Below are positions 1 to 12,938 of a stretch of 64,000 nt of DNA, piece by piece. The position numbers and the translations under genes are program-made. This DNA is from Phytoseiulus persimilis (taxonomy: Eukaryota > Arthropoda > Arachnida > Mesostigmata > Phytoseiidae), in contig CM075101.1 of the NCBI GenBank assembly GCA_037576195.1, forward strand, positions 14,198,001 to 14,262,000. Direction: 5' to 3'. The notes beneath the pieces are model-generated. The model worked only from the letters and a program-made list of their open reading frames with translations. It had not been told where the DNA came from and made no database searches. Numbering within the stretch: position 1 is the stretch's first letter; each line of letters starts with the position of its first letter.

Positions 1-3000
1 TGATTTCAGTCTTATGGCGATATCGCAAGTGGGACCATCCGCAGGTTCACCGCATCTCCTTGAAACCGCCTTGCAATCGAACTTAGCCCCGGCAACATAC
101 GGGGCATTTCTCTCATTCTCTCATCTCGAAGTGCGAGAAACACGCGATGCATTAATTCAGCACAGATAGCTCTGGATGAGTGACCTGTTCACGGCTTGTG
201 ATTCAATTCAGCAAAACGAGATGAGGCTCATTTCGTAGATATTGTGCCTGATGAGGGATCGGAATCCAGTTGACGATGCTGCTCACGTTCACGGTGTAAT
301 TGCTTCGCTAACAGAACACAATTGAAGTGAAACTCTTGGAGACCATATCGGCCTGTATGGCAACCTCGTTCCCCCGAGCAGCGAATCTCTGTCTAACCGG
401 TATGTTTCCTGAGGCTCTAGAGCACACGATGTTTCAACATCCAATCCCATAACACGCATGGACCGCTTCCGGCATTTTTCATGAACGATTTATGGTAGGA
501 GCCGCGACGTAGAGACGCAACGTTGCTCTCAATACCGTGAAAAAATCTTTTCGCGAGCGACACCGTAGTGGGAACGATCGGATGGCGGAGAAACGAAAAT
601 CGAAAACAAGCAACAGACAAAAGCGTACAGATGTTGAGCGGATATGAGAAATGGTGGCAAGGCGTTTCCACAAAAGCTACTTGGTTTCCTGACAGAGCGA
701 CCCATGGCCCGTGGACTCGCAGCCTGACTAGGAGCATCAAGAGCAGCTTGAGCGAAGTGTCGCCTTTTCAAAAAGCAATATCAGGCTAGTTGACTTGCTT
801 CCGCTTTCGAGGTTGCCACGTTCAGTACAAGAAGAGTTCTGCGACCTGTCCACAGTTGTGGAGCGTTTTGCCACGCATTGAATCCCAGCATTGTGCGATC
901 AGGTCTGTTTTTTCCGTCCGAGATGCATGATCCCGAGCCAAAGTCCCCAACTCTCTGAAATTCAAGCCCTCGCGAGACCGTGAACCTTTCCGCGAGAAAA
1001 ATGCGCCCCTCTTTGTAGTATCGATGTCGTTATTTCCGGCGAACCACAGGAGACTTCACCCCATTCAAGGTTCTGCAGAGTCTTGAAGGTCCGGAAAATA
1101 ATCCGAAAACTTCCTCGCTGACATGCGGATAATGTCCGCCAACGGCTCAACGAGTTCTGTTCAGGTGCTACGCCTATAAGCGACATACCATCGGATCAAG
1201 CCTGCCGCGCGTAATTCTATTGAAGGCGACTTGTCGACAACACTTGAAAACCACTCCAGGGTCCGAAGTCCAGACTCCATCCACATCCATCACTCTACGG
1301 AGAGCGTGTATTTTCTTCTAGTTGGACTGTGGTGCTTCACTCTCGAAGAAGGAGCAACCTGGATTCCGTCAGAAATAACAGATTTCTCTGAGCGTTCAGT
1401 TTCGTCTCTGTGAGAATCGTGGGGAATCATCTGTGCGAGCAGTGACGACCGGCGGAGCATAAGCACCGTAGCCATCCGCGGAGGCTCGAAAATCGCCAAT
1501 AGTCGGAATCTCTCGACGGTAATCTGTTATCGGAAGCTGAGAGAACGACGTTGAGGAGAGCAAAGTGGTCCCGATCGATATTTCAGAATTTGATTCAGTG
1601 GGACGTGGCTACCTGCGCCCGCTGCTATATGTGCCGTCCCAGCGGGAGTCTGTACTTGATTGGAGGTCAGGCGATCGGCTGCGTCAAGCCGGAGCTTGGT
1701 GTCTTACTCAACGGTATCTTTTCTGATCATTATTGTCGAGTGAGCTAAGAAGCCAGAGGAACCAGCGAAAGAATTCAATAAGACTGTCGCTCATTTTGTT
1801 ATAGCTATTTTGCTGCTTTCTGACAGCGGCTCCGGCAGTATTCGCCATACCATATATTCGGCTGGCAAGCACAATTCTCTCCTGGTCTTCCTCAGAGATC
1901 ATAAACAAGGACTGGTTCGCGTCCTTTTTCATGTCCTACTTTTCCTCATGCGTTCGATGGCATTCCCAATAAGACATTCCTTTCCTAAGACCGGTCGCAT
2001 TATCCCTCTCCCCGCATTGTTCCCTTTAGTATTCCATCCCAGGTTAAGATATATCGACGGCGTCGAGAGCATTGCCACCAACAACAACAACAACACTGCG
2101 GTGGGTCGCGCCACCGCAGCTTGACGCAAACGGATGGAGCGATACAAATTCACCCAACTCATCGACGGTTTTATTGACGCCTCATACATGAAGTCGTTGT
2201 CGGGACGCTCGACAAGACGCGGCATCGGCTCCACCTCCAGAGCTTGTGGGATGCAGAAGTCCGTTGCCCGCATTCCACGCACACTCCATCGATATCACCC
2301 TCCGTATCCCTCACTCCAAGATGAGTCTAACCAGGAGAGGAACTATCGCGCTTCTCCTGCCGTAGATCCATGGATCACATGACGAGAAGGGGAGTGTTCT
2401 TTTCGTTCGCTGGTAATTGCCCACCGCAAGAAAGAGGTGGGCTGGGCGAGCCAGAGGCCAACGTTCGAGCGAGGACGAAGTAGGAAATACTGAGCGGCAC
2501 ATTGAATGGAGAGAGACCAGGGCCGATGATATAACGGAACGAGAACTCTTAGTTCGGAGCTTCTTTGGGTGAGTGGGGATGCCTGCTGCCCGCCGTCGGT
2601 GCGACTCCCGTGAGGAGCCGCGTCGGCTATTATGTTTCGGTGAATGCCGATGTTCGATGACGCCATCGTATCTGCTTCATTCGAGCTCAAATGGGCGCCT
2701 GGCCAGATGAAGGACAAAAAACACAGGCGCAGCGAGCCATCGTGCACGAAGACTCGTCTCAGCCTAGCCCGGTGTCTCCCCGATGGGCTACTAGGCTCTC
2801 TCTATTATTAACGCCTGCCAGATCGATGCGGCGGCGCCTCCCCCCCCCCCTTCCCCCGCTATCGCGACGACGGCCGTGGAACAAGCAACCACCCGCGCTG
2901 GCGTACGCGTTACTGTTGACCCTCTGTTGCCTTGGATACGAGAGATTCTTCGACCGCCCATTATGAAATAGGGAATTCTTATTTGAAAATATGCCGGCAG

Positions 3001-4066
3001 CTAATTGCTCAGAAGTCGGATATTCGATCCTGCGGCATGCGATTTTCTAGCCGGTGACAAACGGTCGTCAGCGTTTCGTGGTCATGTTCTCTACGCAAGA
3101 TTCCTGTTGAGGGCCGAATAGCCCGAGGACTTCTTCGAGTTTCTTCGAGGCTGGCATCGGTTTGCGTGCTTGGGCCGCGAGAGCTTGCGTCGAGGCTCTA
3201 TTTACCGGGAATGCGAACCGCGTTCGATCTGTTTCCGGCTGAACATCGGCTAATGCGCGTCTTCACTGAGCTAGCTCGTTTGATCGAGGTCGAACAGGCC
3301 TGCAAAGACTTCTGTCCCGCAAATGGCAAGCACGAAGGCAAACGAGGGTCTCTGAAGAGAGCCTGCTGGCTTTTAGCAAATGGATCGGAAAATTGGCAAC
3401 TTTTCCATGCCGTCACCGCAGCTGCAACTGCTGCCGCCGCTGCTGCGCTCGGAGGCGATGCGGGTGGACATCGATGATGACCGAGCGGCCCCGCTTAACC
3501 AGCCATTCACTTGCGACTCTTGCCGCGGCCTCGGTGTAGCAATGCTTATCATCGGTGACCAAGCGTATGACTCGCCGCTCGGAACAGGCAAGGTAAAAGA
3601 TGCGCATAACAGGTTTTGGCGACTGGTCGAGCGTTTTCATATTTCAGCCATAATAGGCGAGGGCGTTTCCTCGGCGGGCTGTACTCGCCGCCGCCCGAAA
3701 CGGCCGTCGTTTGCTATCTGCGCGAAATGCTACCCACGTCCGGATGGGCCAGAGAGAACGAATTAATGAATTTGCGAGACCACACGGAGTTCGATATTTT
3801 GCCCGCGCAGCTTCCCCTCGGCGCGGTTGGATTCCTTCGGTCTCTCGGTATCCTCTGTCCGAGCGCTTTTCGCAGAGAGTTCCGCCGTCGTCCTCATCGC
3901 TGTCCCTCTGATGTGCAGCACTCGTGAGGAATCATTCATAATTGGAATGAATAAGCCTCCGCCGGACGCGATTGACCGGCCGCTGTCCAATGCGCCGAGG
4001 TATCTCCGCTGTTGCTATCGGCTGTAATGATTACGATGATTGGACAGGCTGGTTGTTTCGACTCAC
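1..4066. other. Region 3' of exon 3, no confident gene
   Basis: This region should hold intron 3 of the minus-strand gene and possibly its next exons. Open frames exist on both strands but overlap one another. The best minus-strand fragments are near 3917-3745 (reading RDSDEDDGGTLCEKRSDRGY), 3357-3200 (starting at a fair acceptor CTCTCTTCAG) and 950-780; none has a good donor and matching phase. A CAACAACAACAACAAC run lies near 2080-2096. Nothing else is seen. Confidence 0.5.
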
Positions 4067-4360
4067 TTGGAATAGAACGTCCTTGTCAAAATCAATGCGT
4101 CGTTGGAGCACGCCCAGGAGGATTTCGAGGTTTCGATGATTCGATAGCGCGGGATGGAGCACGTTGAGCAGACTCTGGTTCTTGATGAGCCTTTCCTGGA
4201 TCTCGCCCTGTCGCAGAGACAGTTGCCGTTGATGAGAAGCCTTGGTAGGCGCGGGACCGTGTGACAGCGATCTGGCCACCGGGGTTTTCGGGGCCAGAGA
4301 CAGCTCGTCAAGTTTGCCGACCGCGCTCTTGTATTGCGATAGAATTCTCTCGAATTCCAG
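4067..4360 (-). CDS. Exon 3 of the same minus-strand gene (residues 260-357)
   Basis: The acceptor is GAACTTTCAG|CTG (AG at 4362-4361) and the donor is TTCCAA|GTGAGT (GT at 4066-4065). The exon is 294 nt, 98 codons, phase 0 at both ends. The product starts LEFERILSQYKSAVGKLDEL, a helix with heptad-like spacing that continues the helix of exon 2. A Ser/Pro/Arg-rich linker follows (about residues 280-305). A second helical block reads EIQERLIKNQSLLNVL, then NLEILLGVLQRRIDFDKDVL. The pattern suggests a partly coiled-coil, protein-binding region. The gene is not finished here, because the exon ends in a good donor and a fourth exon must lie further left. Two weak continuations were seen (an acceptor near 3917 reading RDSDEDDGG, and one near 3358) but neither has a convincing donor, so they are not called. 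Confidence 0.83.
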
Positions 4361-4526
4361 CTGAAAGTTCGGAGAGCTTACTTAAGTTAATCTCACAAAC
4401 ACCTGCTGATTGGGGACGTCTGGAGCTCTCATGCTTCTCCGCCCAGAGGGTCAAATCTACCGTAGCCGTCGTTCAAACCTGGCGTTAGCATCTCTTGCAG
4501 CCATGCAGTGAAGGGTTAGGACGTAC
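4361..4526 (-). other. Intron 2 (166 bp)
   Basis: This short intron lies between exons 2 and 3, from GTACGT at 4526 to TTTCAG at 4361. It contains in-frame stops and no other feature. Its small size contrasts with the 55.8-kb intron 1. Confidence 0.8.
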
Positions 4527-4670
4527 CTTGAGCGCGTCGTGCAAGTTCATGAGAGCGTCGTCCGACGTTCCTACCAGTCCGTGCTGTCCGAGGCTCTGGA
4601 TCGCTCTGTCGAAGGCTCTCTTGCGTCGGCAAATCGTTGCTCGGAGCTGCGGTTCGCTGAGAATTATCAC
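4527..4670 (-). CDS. Exon 2 of the same minus-strand gene (residues 212-259)
   Basis: The acceptor is ATATTTGCAG|GTG (AG at 4672-4671) and the donor is CTCAAG|GTACGT (GT at 4526-4525). The 144-nt exon is exactly 48 codons, phase 0 at both ends, so it joins in frame to the phase-0 donor at 60520 and the phase-0 acceptor at 4360. The product begins VIILSEPQLRATICRRKRAF and ends DALMNLHDALK. It is helical, mixed charge and has no stop in frame. Joined to exon 1 it gives SACKKLLK-VIILSEPQLR, which reads as one uninterrupted helix; this is the main reason I assign both exons to one gene despite 55.8 kb between them. An undetected phase-0 exon in between is possible but not needed. No domain name can be given from sequence alone. 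Confidence 0.83.
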
Positions 4671-7600
4671 CTGCAAATATAATGACGAGAACATGAGAGA
4701 CGTTCGCTGAACTCTTGATCGGAGTCGCAGTCAGGTCCACGAGCACTAAAATTGTACCTATCCCCGTGAATTAGATTGACCAGTGCTCTGGGAGACGTCA
4801 GAGGTCATCGCATCCGAATGTCTTACCCTCCGTGCCTCAATGTGAGCGCGGAGAAAACATTCCTCCGAATTACGGCGATTAAACTTCATTAATGCACCCG
4901 AGGCCGACTTGGAAGCCATGCTCGGGAACTCTTTCTTTATTACCGAGCGCTTCTTCTACTTTCGTATTTTCAGCCTATTAACCCCGCCAGCCATCACGGT
5001 CTGTTACCAACGAGGCCGCCACATGGTTTCCGAGCGAAGCCCAGCGGAGATTCCCCAACGAACCTGAGTCTCAGTGAGCGGAACACTCGAGCCCCCCTGC
5101 GCCACTCTTGGACTGTAATTCATGGGCGGCAATAAATATACCAGTGACAGGGAAACTTGAAACAAGTGTAGATTGAAATCTCTGCGCTCAACGGGCTGAA
5201 ACCTCCAAACAAGCCTGTCGCAGTAAACCTCCCCCCTCGTTCCTACCAAACTACACACGCGTCAGGAAGGCAAAGTTCCACAAGCGAGGAAGAAAATAAT
5301 CTTGGTCAGAGTCCAGCGGGTGCGGAGCTCCTGAATCACACGATCCAGGTGCATCGACGCGATGTCTTTCCGCTCGTCCGTTGTCTGTTCTTATGGATGA
5401 AGAGCAATCCCGGAAGACATTTCTCACGAAGAGTCTTCTCGGACTCATCCTCGTGGAGGAATTGATCAGACCGCGTTCATGGTCGCAAGTGATTCGAATA
5501 AGGTTGCACGTCAGCTTTGTTCAAGTCGAACTCGGTGAGCTGGAGATATCCTGGTACATGCCGCCTCCTCGCTTTCCTTGTGTCCTTACCGGCTCGGGAC
5601 TCGACCGGGGAACAGATTGCCCCTACTTCCAGTGACCGGCGTTCTCTCAGGGAAAGTCATTCGAATATTAGAGGTTCTCGAGTCGTGAGTTCGACCGCGT
5701 TCTCTTCTGCAGGCTATTCTCGATCGTTGAACTGACTTGTTCTTAACTCGATCCACTTCGCCCGTACCTGCCAAAGGTTAGCAATAGGTGTACCGGTGAG
5801 TGAACAGTCTGCCACTCGCTCTACTGCAGGCAAAGAGGGTCAATTTGGATGTTAGTCCAGCAGCATGCGTCTGGGTGGGGCTTCGATGATGATCCCCGCG
5901 TACACTGATGGATTTGATCATAGGTTTGGTTTTAGCGCCATAAGGGAGACGTTTAATGAGGGTAGCGAGCAACTCGCTCCGACAGCGTGCATGCCGTCAA
6001 CCATGTATCTTCACCTACAAAGCGCTATACATAGTGTACATTCGATGATATGGGGTTGTGAGCCACGAAAGCTCCATTTAAACCTTCAGAGAGAAGGATC
6101 TTCTTTTTTTGTCCCGTTCCGGTCTATTCAAGCTCTCTCCTTTCTCTGCCGGCCTTAGCCTTACGAGCCTTGCCCCTCAGAGGTCAGTGAATGGGAGTTT
6201 GCGGCACAGGACAGAGGGGGAGAGAGAAATTCTAGGGAAACCCGTTGTTGTCGACCAGAACGCGGTAGTGAGGAAACAACGAGACCAAAATATTGATTTT
6301 TAATTTGTTTTCCTCCGTTAAAGAAAAGCCCGCCTCGAGGACATCATCGCTATCCGCGTCCTCTCCTCCAGCCGACCAAGTTGGGTGGACCCCGCTCTCT
6401 TTACAGCAAGAGTGGACGGCGGAGAACAATGGATGCTGAACTTTAGATGGCCCCACCACAGGTCGGAACTGAACGACATAAATCTCCCCCTATGACTGGA
6501 ACGTCACTGTGAAATCGCCGCTCATCCTCCGAGGGTAATCTTCCTCCTCACCATCACGTTCATGAGAATCTTGCGCGGCATCAGTGACGGAAGGTGAGCT
6601 TACGTCGCTCCGAAGCGCGTCGACTCGAAGTTCTCCGATCCTCAACAAATCCGGACAAGTTCCCAAGGACAGCCCCTCGGGTTCATAGCTTTCGGAAGAG
6701 GATTCCAACGCGGCATTTACAGCTTTGCCGCTGCCCGTGGTGTCCGTTCAGGTTGTACAAGGGACCACGGAACAACTCAATTAGGTGAAAGCCAGTTCCC
6801 AGCCACTGCACGTGTAATCTGCATTCAACGCAATGGTCGTTTGCCAAGACATCCTACAACGGACGCGGTCCCGATGTTTTTTCTCCAAGATTTACGCTCA
6901 GCGTCGTGTCGTTTGCACAACCTTTGGATACATTGTACAGATGAGAAGCTTACAAGCCTCTCGTATGGAATCGTAAACATCATTCGGGATAGTGACTCAA
7001 CATTCCGCATCGGTGAAGTTATTGAGAGCGCAGTGGGCATAGTACAGATACTCAATGAAGATTCAGATGATGGAGCTTTTCAGCTTCGAGAAATATGACA
7101 TAAGAACCGTTCAGAGAAGCAACTCAACGCTCTTCCTCGATGGCGCCATGGACGGAATGGCAGAAAAATTATAGTATTGAGGATATGGAATTCTTCAGCT
7201 TCTGAAAATCGTCGAATATGTTGGTCAAAGATGCGTGCTCCTCTGGAACCCTCTTTTTAGGGATCAGCCGTTTACTCCGGCTTCCACTGATGTGCGGAAT
7301 CGCCGAAATCCCCAGGAAAGGGTTCCTTCCGCGAGATGTCTGAGTTATTTCTCCGATGTTGATCCTTTCTTCGAAATATCCAAGCGGACTTCCATTTGCC
7401 ACGGAATCTCGGGAACCCTCAACCATCGTCGTGTCGATCCCGCAATCAGGAAAAGCGATCTTGCCAAATGGATGTGTTTGTTAGGGGACGATGCGGGCAT
7501 CGATCGACCGAAATCGTACTTGCTATGAGCGGCGAGAAATCGAATCCCACATCGCATTTTATTGAGTTCCCCGAATCACGCAGACGTAACAGCGCACCCT

Positions 7601-10600
7601 CAGAGTCCGCAGTCTCGGCTCCGTGATGGCAGACTCCTTAGAGCCATGGAGCCGAGCCACTGCGTCTATGCACAGTCGTTCTCGACAACTAAATCTTTCC
7701 CTCCTAATCTTAAGCTTAGCGTGACAGCGAACCGAATGCGTCCTTTACCCCCGTTGATTCCGAATTGAATATTCATTATTGATTCTGAGAGGGATCTCAG
7801 CATCGCAGATCCATATTTCAGAACCCCGAAACTGTCAAGCTTATTGTGATCCGTTCGGGAAGAGTCCCTTTTCAACTCCTCGCTGGCACAATGGCGTTCG
7901 ATAAAAATGTTTACGAACCGTGAGCGCGTCGGTCGTTCCTCCAGGACATCTTTGACAGCGAAATCACTTGCATTTGAATGGTTCATAGACTCGCGCAGTG
8001 TTGAATGTATGGGCGAATTCGATCGGGGAATGGTGTTCTCGAGAATGAATTCCAAGGATGCAGGCGTTCCGCGAGAGCTCTGCGTCCGGTGCGCGTTTTG
8101 TATGTTGTGCGGGGATCGGGATGCCCTCGATGCGGAAACCTATGCGAAGCGGGCAACGAATCATCTCAACGAGACACAATTCAGTGTGATCGACCCTTGA
8201 TGGGAGCTTTATACGCAATGATTCCGGCGGTTCCAAGTTTGGAGCGAGGAAAACACGTATCGATCAATGTCATCAACGTCAGAGTGAGGCGCGGTAGGAG
8301 AAGTGGTTCAGGAGAAGGCTCCCGGCGCCGAGGCCACCTTAAAGGGTGCTGCAGGCAAGCTAGCGTTCTCTCATCAACTAAGTACTGCCGATCCCCTCGA
8401 ATCAGCCCTATCTCAAACTACTCTTGAGCGGCGTTTGGAGTCGTTCTCCCATATCCTTTCATCGAGTGATGGCTGCTCCACTTGCTGGATTGTCGGGGAG
8501 CGGAGAACGAGCGCGCGAGGGGGCGGCGGGCAGGCGGTCTGCTCCACTCACCGCTCCTCTCAGTCAGTCGGCTGACACGACAACGGATCCTTCCCTCTGG
8601 TTAGCACTTTACAACAAGAGAGGCCTAGGGAGTTCGATGATCAAAGTCCACTTCTCGTTCGCTGTAATTACGCTGTCCAAAAGAAGTCGACTGTGGTCGC
8701 TTCTCAACATTTTGCCAGCATCAACAAACCTCCGGAGATCACATATGAAGCACTTTCCAGATGGACAAGAGAAACACCCTAAATCGATCAGCCTCGGCGT
8801 CCCCACAGAGTTGAACGAAAGTTATCAACAGACGCCTCTCCGAGCTCTTCTCATTCGATTTCGATTCTCCCTTCCGGGTCATCGATATCTCTGAACGAAG
8901 AACATATTAACCGGACGCGGTGAGAAAACAGGAGACTTCAGCCCACGCCGAGCCGGAACGGCGAGAGTCGAGTCTTTCCAGGACGATGACGTAGCCATGT
9001 AGGTGAGCAACCTGACGTCGACTCCCAAGGTCTTCGATGGGATGCGGATTAAGCGCAGGTTTTGACGGAAGACCTCGGCAGTAATCGGTCTCAATCATCT
9101 CAACTCCGCAGATACCGATCGTCGTAGTCGCCGAGGAGTCTGAGCTTTGATTCCTGGTCATCACTGAATATTTCACTAAGTGACTCCGAAGCAAGGCCGA
9201 CGGTTCCTTGTTTCGCCGGCTTTCCTGCCCGACCGTCAGTCACCTTTGAGTCAACACCAGAACCATAACCACAACCACCGCCAGGGCGCTTCGATACGAA
9301 GAACATCCTATGTAAGAATTGTTTCCTTGGTCGTTCGTTCGATCTCGCTCGCCATTCCACCGATTCGATTGACAGTGGCGGCGAAGGATCTGTCAGGTGT
9401 CAACGCCCTCAGTTGGAATTTCTTCAACAGTCCAGCGCTATGAATGCGGTTTTGCAAACATTTTGCATCCCAGCCGTTCCCTGGCCCTCTCGGGAGAGAA
9501 GGAAAAACGATCGTGGGACCTTGGCTAGAAAGAAGCTTCCCTGTTCCTTCTGTTCCCCAGAGCGTGAACTTGGACTCGTTGTGATAAATTCCTGATTAAT
9601 ATAGAATCCGAGAGCAGTGGAGTCCATTCAAATTCAGAACGCAGACTGAAAAACTCAATTAAGAGTCGAGCACACGGTACCGAAGGTCATCCAGGCGTTT
9701 CGGTGTTTTGGTCTGTGTTTTTCCGAAACGACGGGACATGACGACGGGGCATTTTCGATCCGAGTACCCATCTTCGAGGTTCCTCCGGAGATGAACCCTT
9801 TAATTGTGGTCCGCAGCCCAGAGATTTCCTGTTGCTTCTACCTTATTAGGGGGCTTAGAAACTTTTGATCGGCGAGCGATTGCTCGGAGGAACTTCTTCT
9901 GATATCGTGCCCGAGTTTAGTTTTCCGCCAGCGCGCCGTCGGAACGAAGAACATCTCCTACTGCGATCTGCTTGAAACTTTGGAAATAATTGAAGACAAT
10001 CGTGGAACAGTGGAGGCACGAGAACCGACTTCAGCTGATCATACGGGATCCCATGCAACTTTGGCATTCCCTTTGCGCGTCTGAGGAAACTTTTTTAGAT
10101 CTAAGCCTCCACCGAACACAGCGATTCGTCACAAAACACCCTCAATCCGAGTCATCGACGATCTCGGAATCCACAATTCGAAGTCCTCAGCTCAGGTGCA
10201 ATCCTGCAATTCCTTCTGACCTTCAGGTCCTCTCTCCATCCGGCTTCTGCGGAATGATAATCGCATCGAGAATCTCCGTTACGCTGGCCGCCTAGATCTC
10301 TTGCCTCGAGCTTGTTGAGGTCGATTCCCCCAGATAGGCGATGTCTTTCGACTACCCGTTCCGAGACTCGCCGACGCGGGAGTGTACGAGAGCTAGGCGG
10401 AAAGGCGACCCAGCCAACAAGGAGGCATGCATATTCGCAGCCAAGCAGGGGGACGAACGTTGGGTACTAGTTTGCTGAGGGATTCGGGATTTGCTTCGTT
10501 GCTGTCGTCGGGCGGAAGAGATCCGTCTTACGTCGTCGGAAACAAATTCAGCAACGTTGCGCTTCTCCTGCAGCGCCGCACAACGAATCATCGTTCTCTT

Positions 10601-12669
10601 GTTGTTCTGAGTCGAGTTGTCTGCTCAGTTCTTTGTTTTCACATGTCGTTCCCACTTATCCGTTCTTGGTCTCTCCCCTGACTCGGGGAGAATAGGAAGA
10701 GGAATAACCAACCAGCCCTCGTCCTCCAGCTCCGTATCAACACATTTTTCTGTTGCTGTTCCTCGTATTCCGTTCGCGTTCTCGCACAGGAGACTCAACC
10801 CTCGTCTTTGCTTCGCAATGCGTCCTCTCGGCGATAACGGTATATATGTGAAACATTATGAATGAATTCCCGTTCCTCGACCAGTGGAATCGCCGGCTGT
10901 TAGTCGGGTCACCGAGTAACGCTCCCGACCTGACGCCGAGGACTGAGTTGCGTCTTGGGCTCGTCACGCGATCCTCGGCCGAGAAGTTGCCTCCTGAACG
11001 AAAATTTTCCCTTGATTCTGACAAAGAGTTCATTAGAGACGTGGACGGGAAAGGCTTCAAGAGAGCCGGGAAGACGTACGAGCAGAGAAAAATGTACGGA
11101 AAGCCGACCGTTTAAAAAGGCGTAAAACGCCCTCGTTAAGCTCCGCGTTGTTTGTCTCAGGCTCCAGGGCTTCGTTCCTGTCCCTCCGAAGATGAGCTGG
11201 CGGCGTGGAAGTCTGTGAAGGCTTCTATTTACAATCGCTGTCAGTCAAGTTGTCCGTGGATCTGCCGATGCCCCCGTCTCCGGTGAAGCCGACTCCTGCA
11301 ACCACACCCCCTCCCCCTCCCCGCAGTCAACTCCGCCGTGCGTGAGTGCGCTCTACCCTTCTCGGCCCCGGGTCCGCTGCCAACTCGACGGCTTCGTGCG
11401 TTTTTCGAGCCGCCCAGCAACGGCAGCGGGGCAGACGCGGCCTCTGCTTTTGCCTCCGCCTTGATTACCATAACCCCCTTCCTCATTTTTCTATTCCCTT
11501 CCCTCTCTCGTTTCTTGCTCGCGTCCAGAGACGTCCCTCACGTTTTTTCCCTCCCGCCGCACTCCGAAAGCTGCCGACTGTATGCTATGACTACAGAATG
11601 AGGAGAATCGCTTCCTCGCCATTCAACTTAGTTTTTCTCTACCGTCATCGATGAAGTGGAATGACAAGCGCTAGCCAGGCGGTCGGCAAGCTGGGTTCCA
11701 GGACCCGCCGGCTGACAGGGCGGGCTTTGAGCCATAACAACCTCGTGGTCGGGAGTTGCAGGAGCGGAACTTCTTAATTTTGAGCTCATACTATATTCGA
11801 ACGCAGCTCCAATTCTCGCACCGAAATCCACCGTGAGAGAGCGACGGGGTCTGAACCGACAAACGGTAACCTATCTGTGCGTGGGGAAACTTTTCGGCTC
11901 CCGACACCGCCGAGGGGCTGAGAAATAGACGTGGTGGTCGGAGTGAATCACCCGAGTTGATATGGGAAAGTAGAGCGCTCGCAGGAGCGCCGCGTCAAGG
12001 ACTCGTAGGTTTCTGTCGAGACGAGGAACGCTCGTCTGGAGGTACGACCTGACGTGACAGAAAGCTAACGATCCAACCACGTATCGCGATGAATTCAGAA
12101 TCTCCGGAACTCGGTGCACGTGAGTCATTGACTCTCATGAGATTTCGAAGAATAGAAGCTGACTCTGAATGCGTGGTGGCGTACTGGAGTAGGAAAATAA
12201 CGGGGTGACGCGGAGTCACAAACGAATCGCCCAGATCCACCTCCGACCTGACTTTTATATCGCCCTATGCAGCTTAGTTTTCCGAAGGAGCACGTTGTAC
12301 TCTTCGCTCATTTTATTGTTGCTGCTTTACGATCAGCTAGCCCGGCTAACTCCGCATCGACGCCTCCCGGGATCTAAACGGGTCTCGGCTCTCGAATCGT
12401 TGTCTGATGCGGGGTAGCGTGGTGAGCGAAGAAAATGAAGGAAGGACACAGAATCCGCGAGACGCTAGCTTTCTGCACATTAGTCACTGACAGTGCACGG
12501 AGAACGGCGGAACGACTCTGGGAACGCGGTTGGCCCCGGCTGGCGGTTTCAAGAGGAAGCGAAGAAAAAACTGTATGACTCTGCCATAACTCATCGCGAA
12601 GGGTCTTCCCCACACAGACTCTGAGTCATGTGCGGATGATCTTAAACGATTCATTCTCATGTCTCCTCC

Positions 12670-12677
12670 GATGTGTT
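12670..12677. repeat. Left target-site duplication of the MITE
   Basis: GATGTGTT, identical to 12931-12938 on the other side of the element. Confidence 0.85.
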
Positions 12678-12930
12678 CAGTGGCGTACCCAGGGGGGGGG
12701 CAAGGGGGAACTCTTCGATGATATTGGGAAGGGTGTATTATATTATACTTTGATGGACGGAAAAGTTCCATGAAAATTCAATCTTATCAGGAAAATTCTC
12801 ACAGGTTTGAAAACCATGTTGATTGCGTCATGAAAATCTCGAGACGATGATCATCATCATCATCATCGGCATCATCATCACATCCTTGCCCCCCCCCCCC
12901 CCCCCCCCCCAAAAGCTGGGTACGCCCCTG
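12678..12930. mobile_element. Non-autonomous hAT-type MITE, 253 bp
   Basis: The left end reads CAGTGGCGTACCCAG and the inverted right end reads CAGGGGCGTACCCAG, matching at 14 of 15 positions. Both then continue through a G run to CAAGG, so the inverted repeat really spans about 30 bp, with a small CTTTT insertion and a much longer homopolymer on the right. The element is flanked by a perfect 8-bp direct repeat GATGTGTT (12670-12677 and 12931-12938), the duplication length made by hAT transposases. The interior has no coding capacity and contains an imperfect ATC trinucleotide run near 12848-12881 and a 22-base C run at 12889-12910. It must have been mobilised in trans. Its position in intron 1 should be neutral for the host gene. 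Confidence 0.85.
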
Positions 12931-12938
12931 GATGTGTT
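12931..12938. repeat. Right target-site duplication of the MITE
   Basis: GATGTGTT, the partner of 12670-12677. The two copies abut the first and last bases of the inverted repeats exactly. Confidence 0.85.

Noticed and set aside
38..51. 14-nt match TCCGCAGGTTCACC to the inverted 3' end of 18S rRNA
   Set aside because: The similarity stops right after this stretch and the neighbouring sequence does not follow rRNA, so it is a short coincidence.
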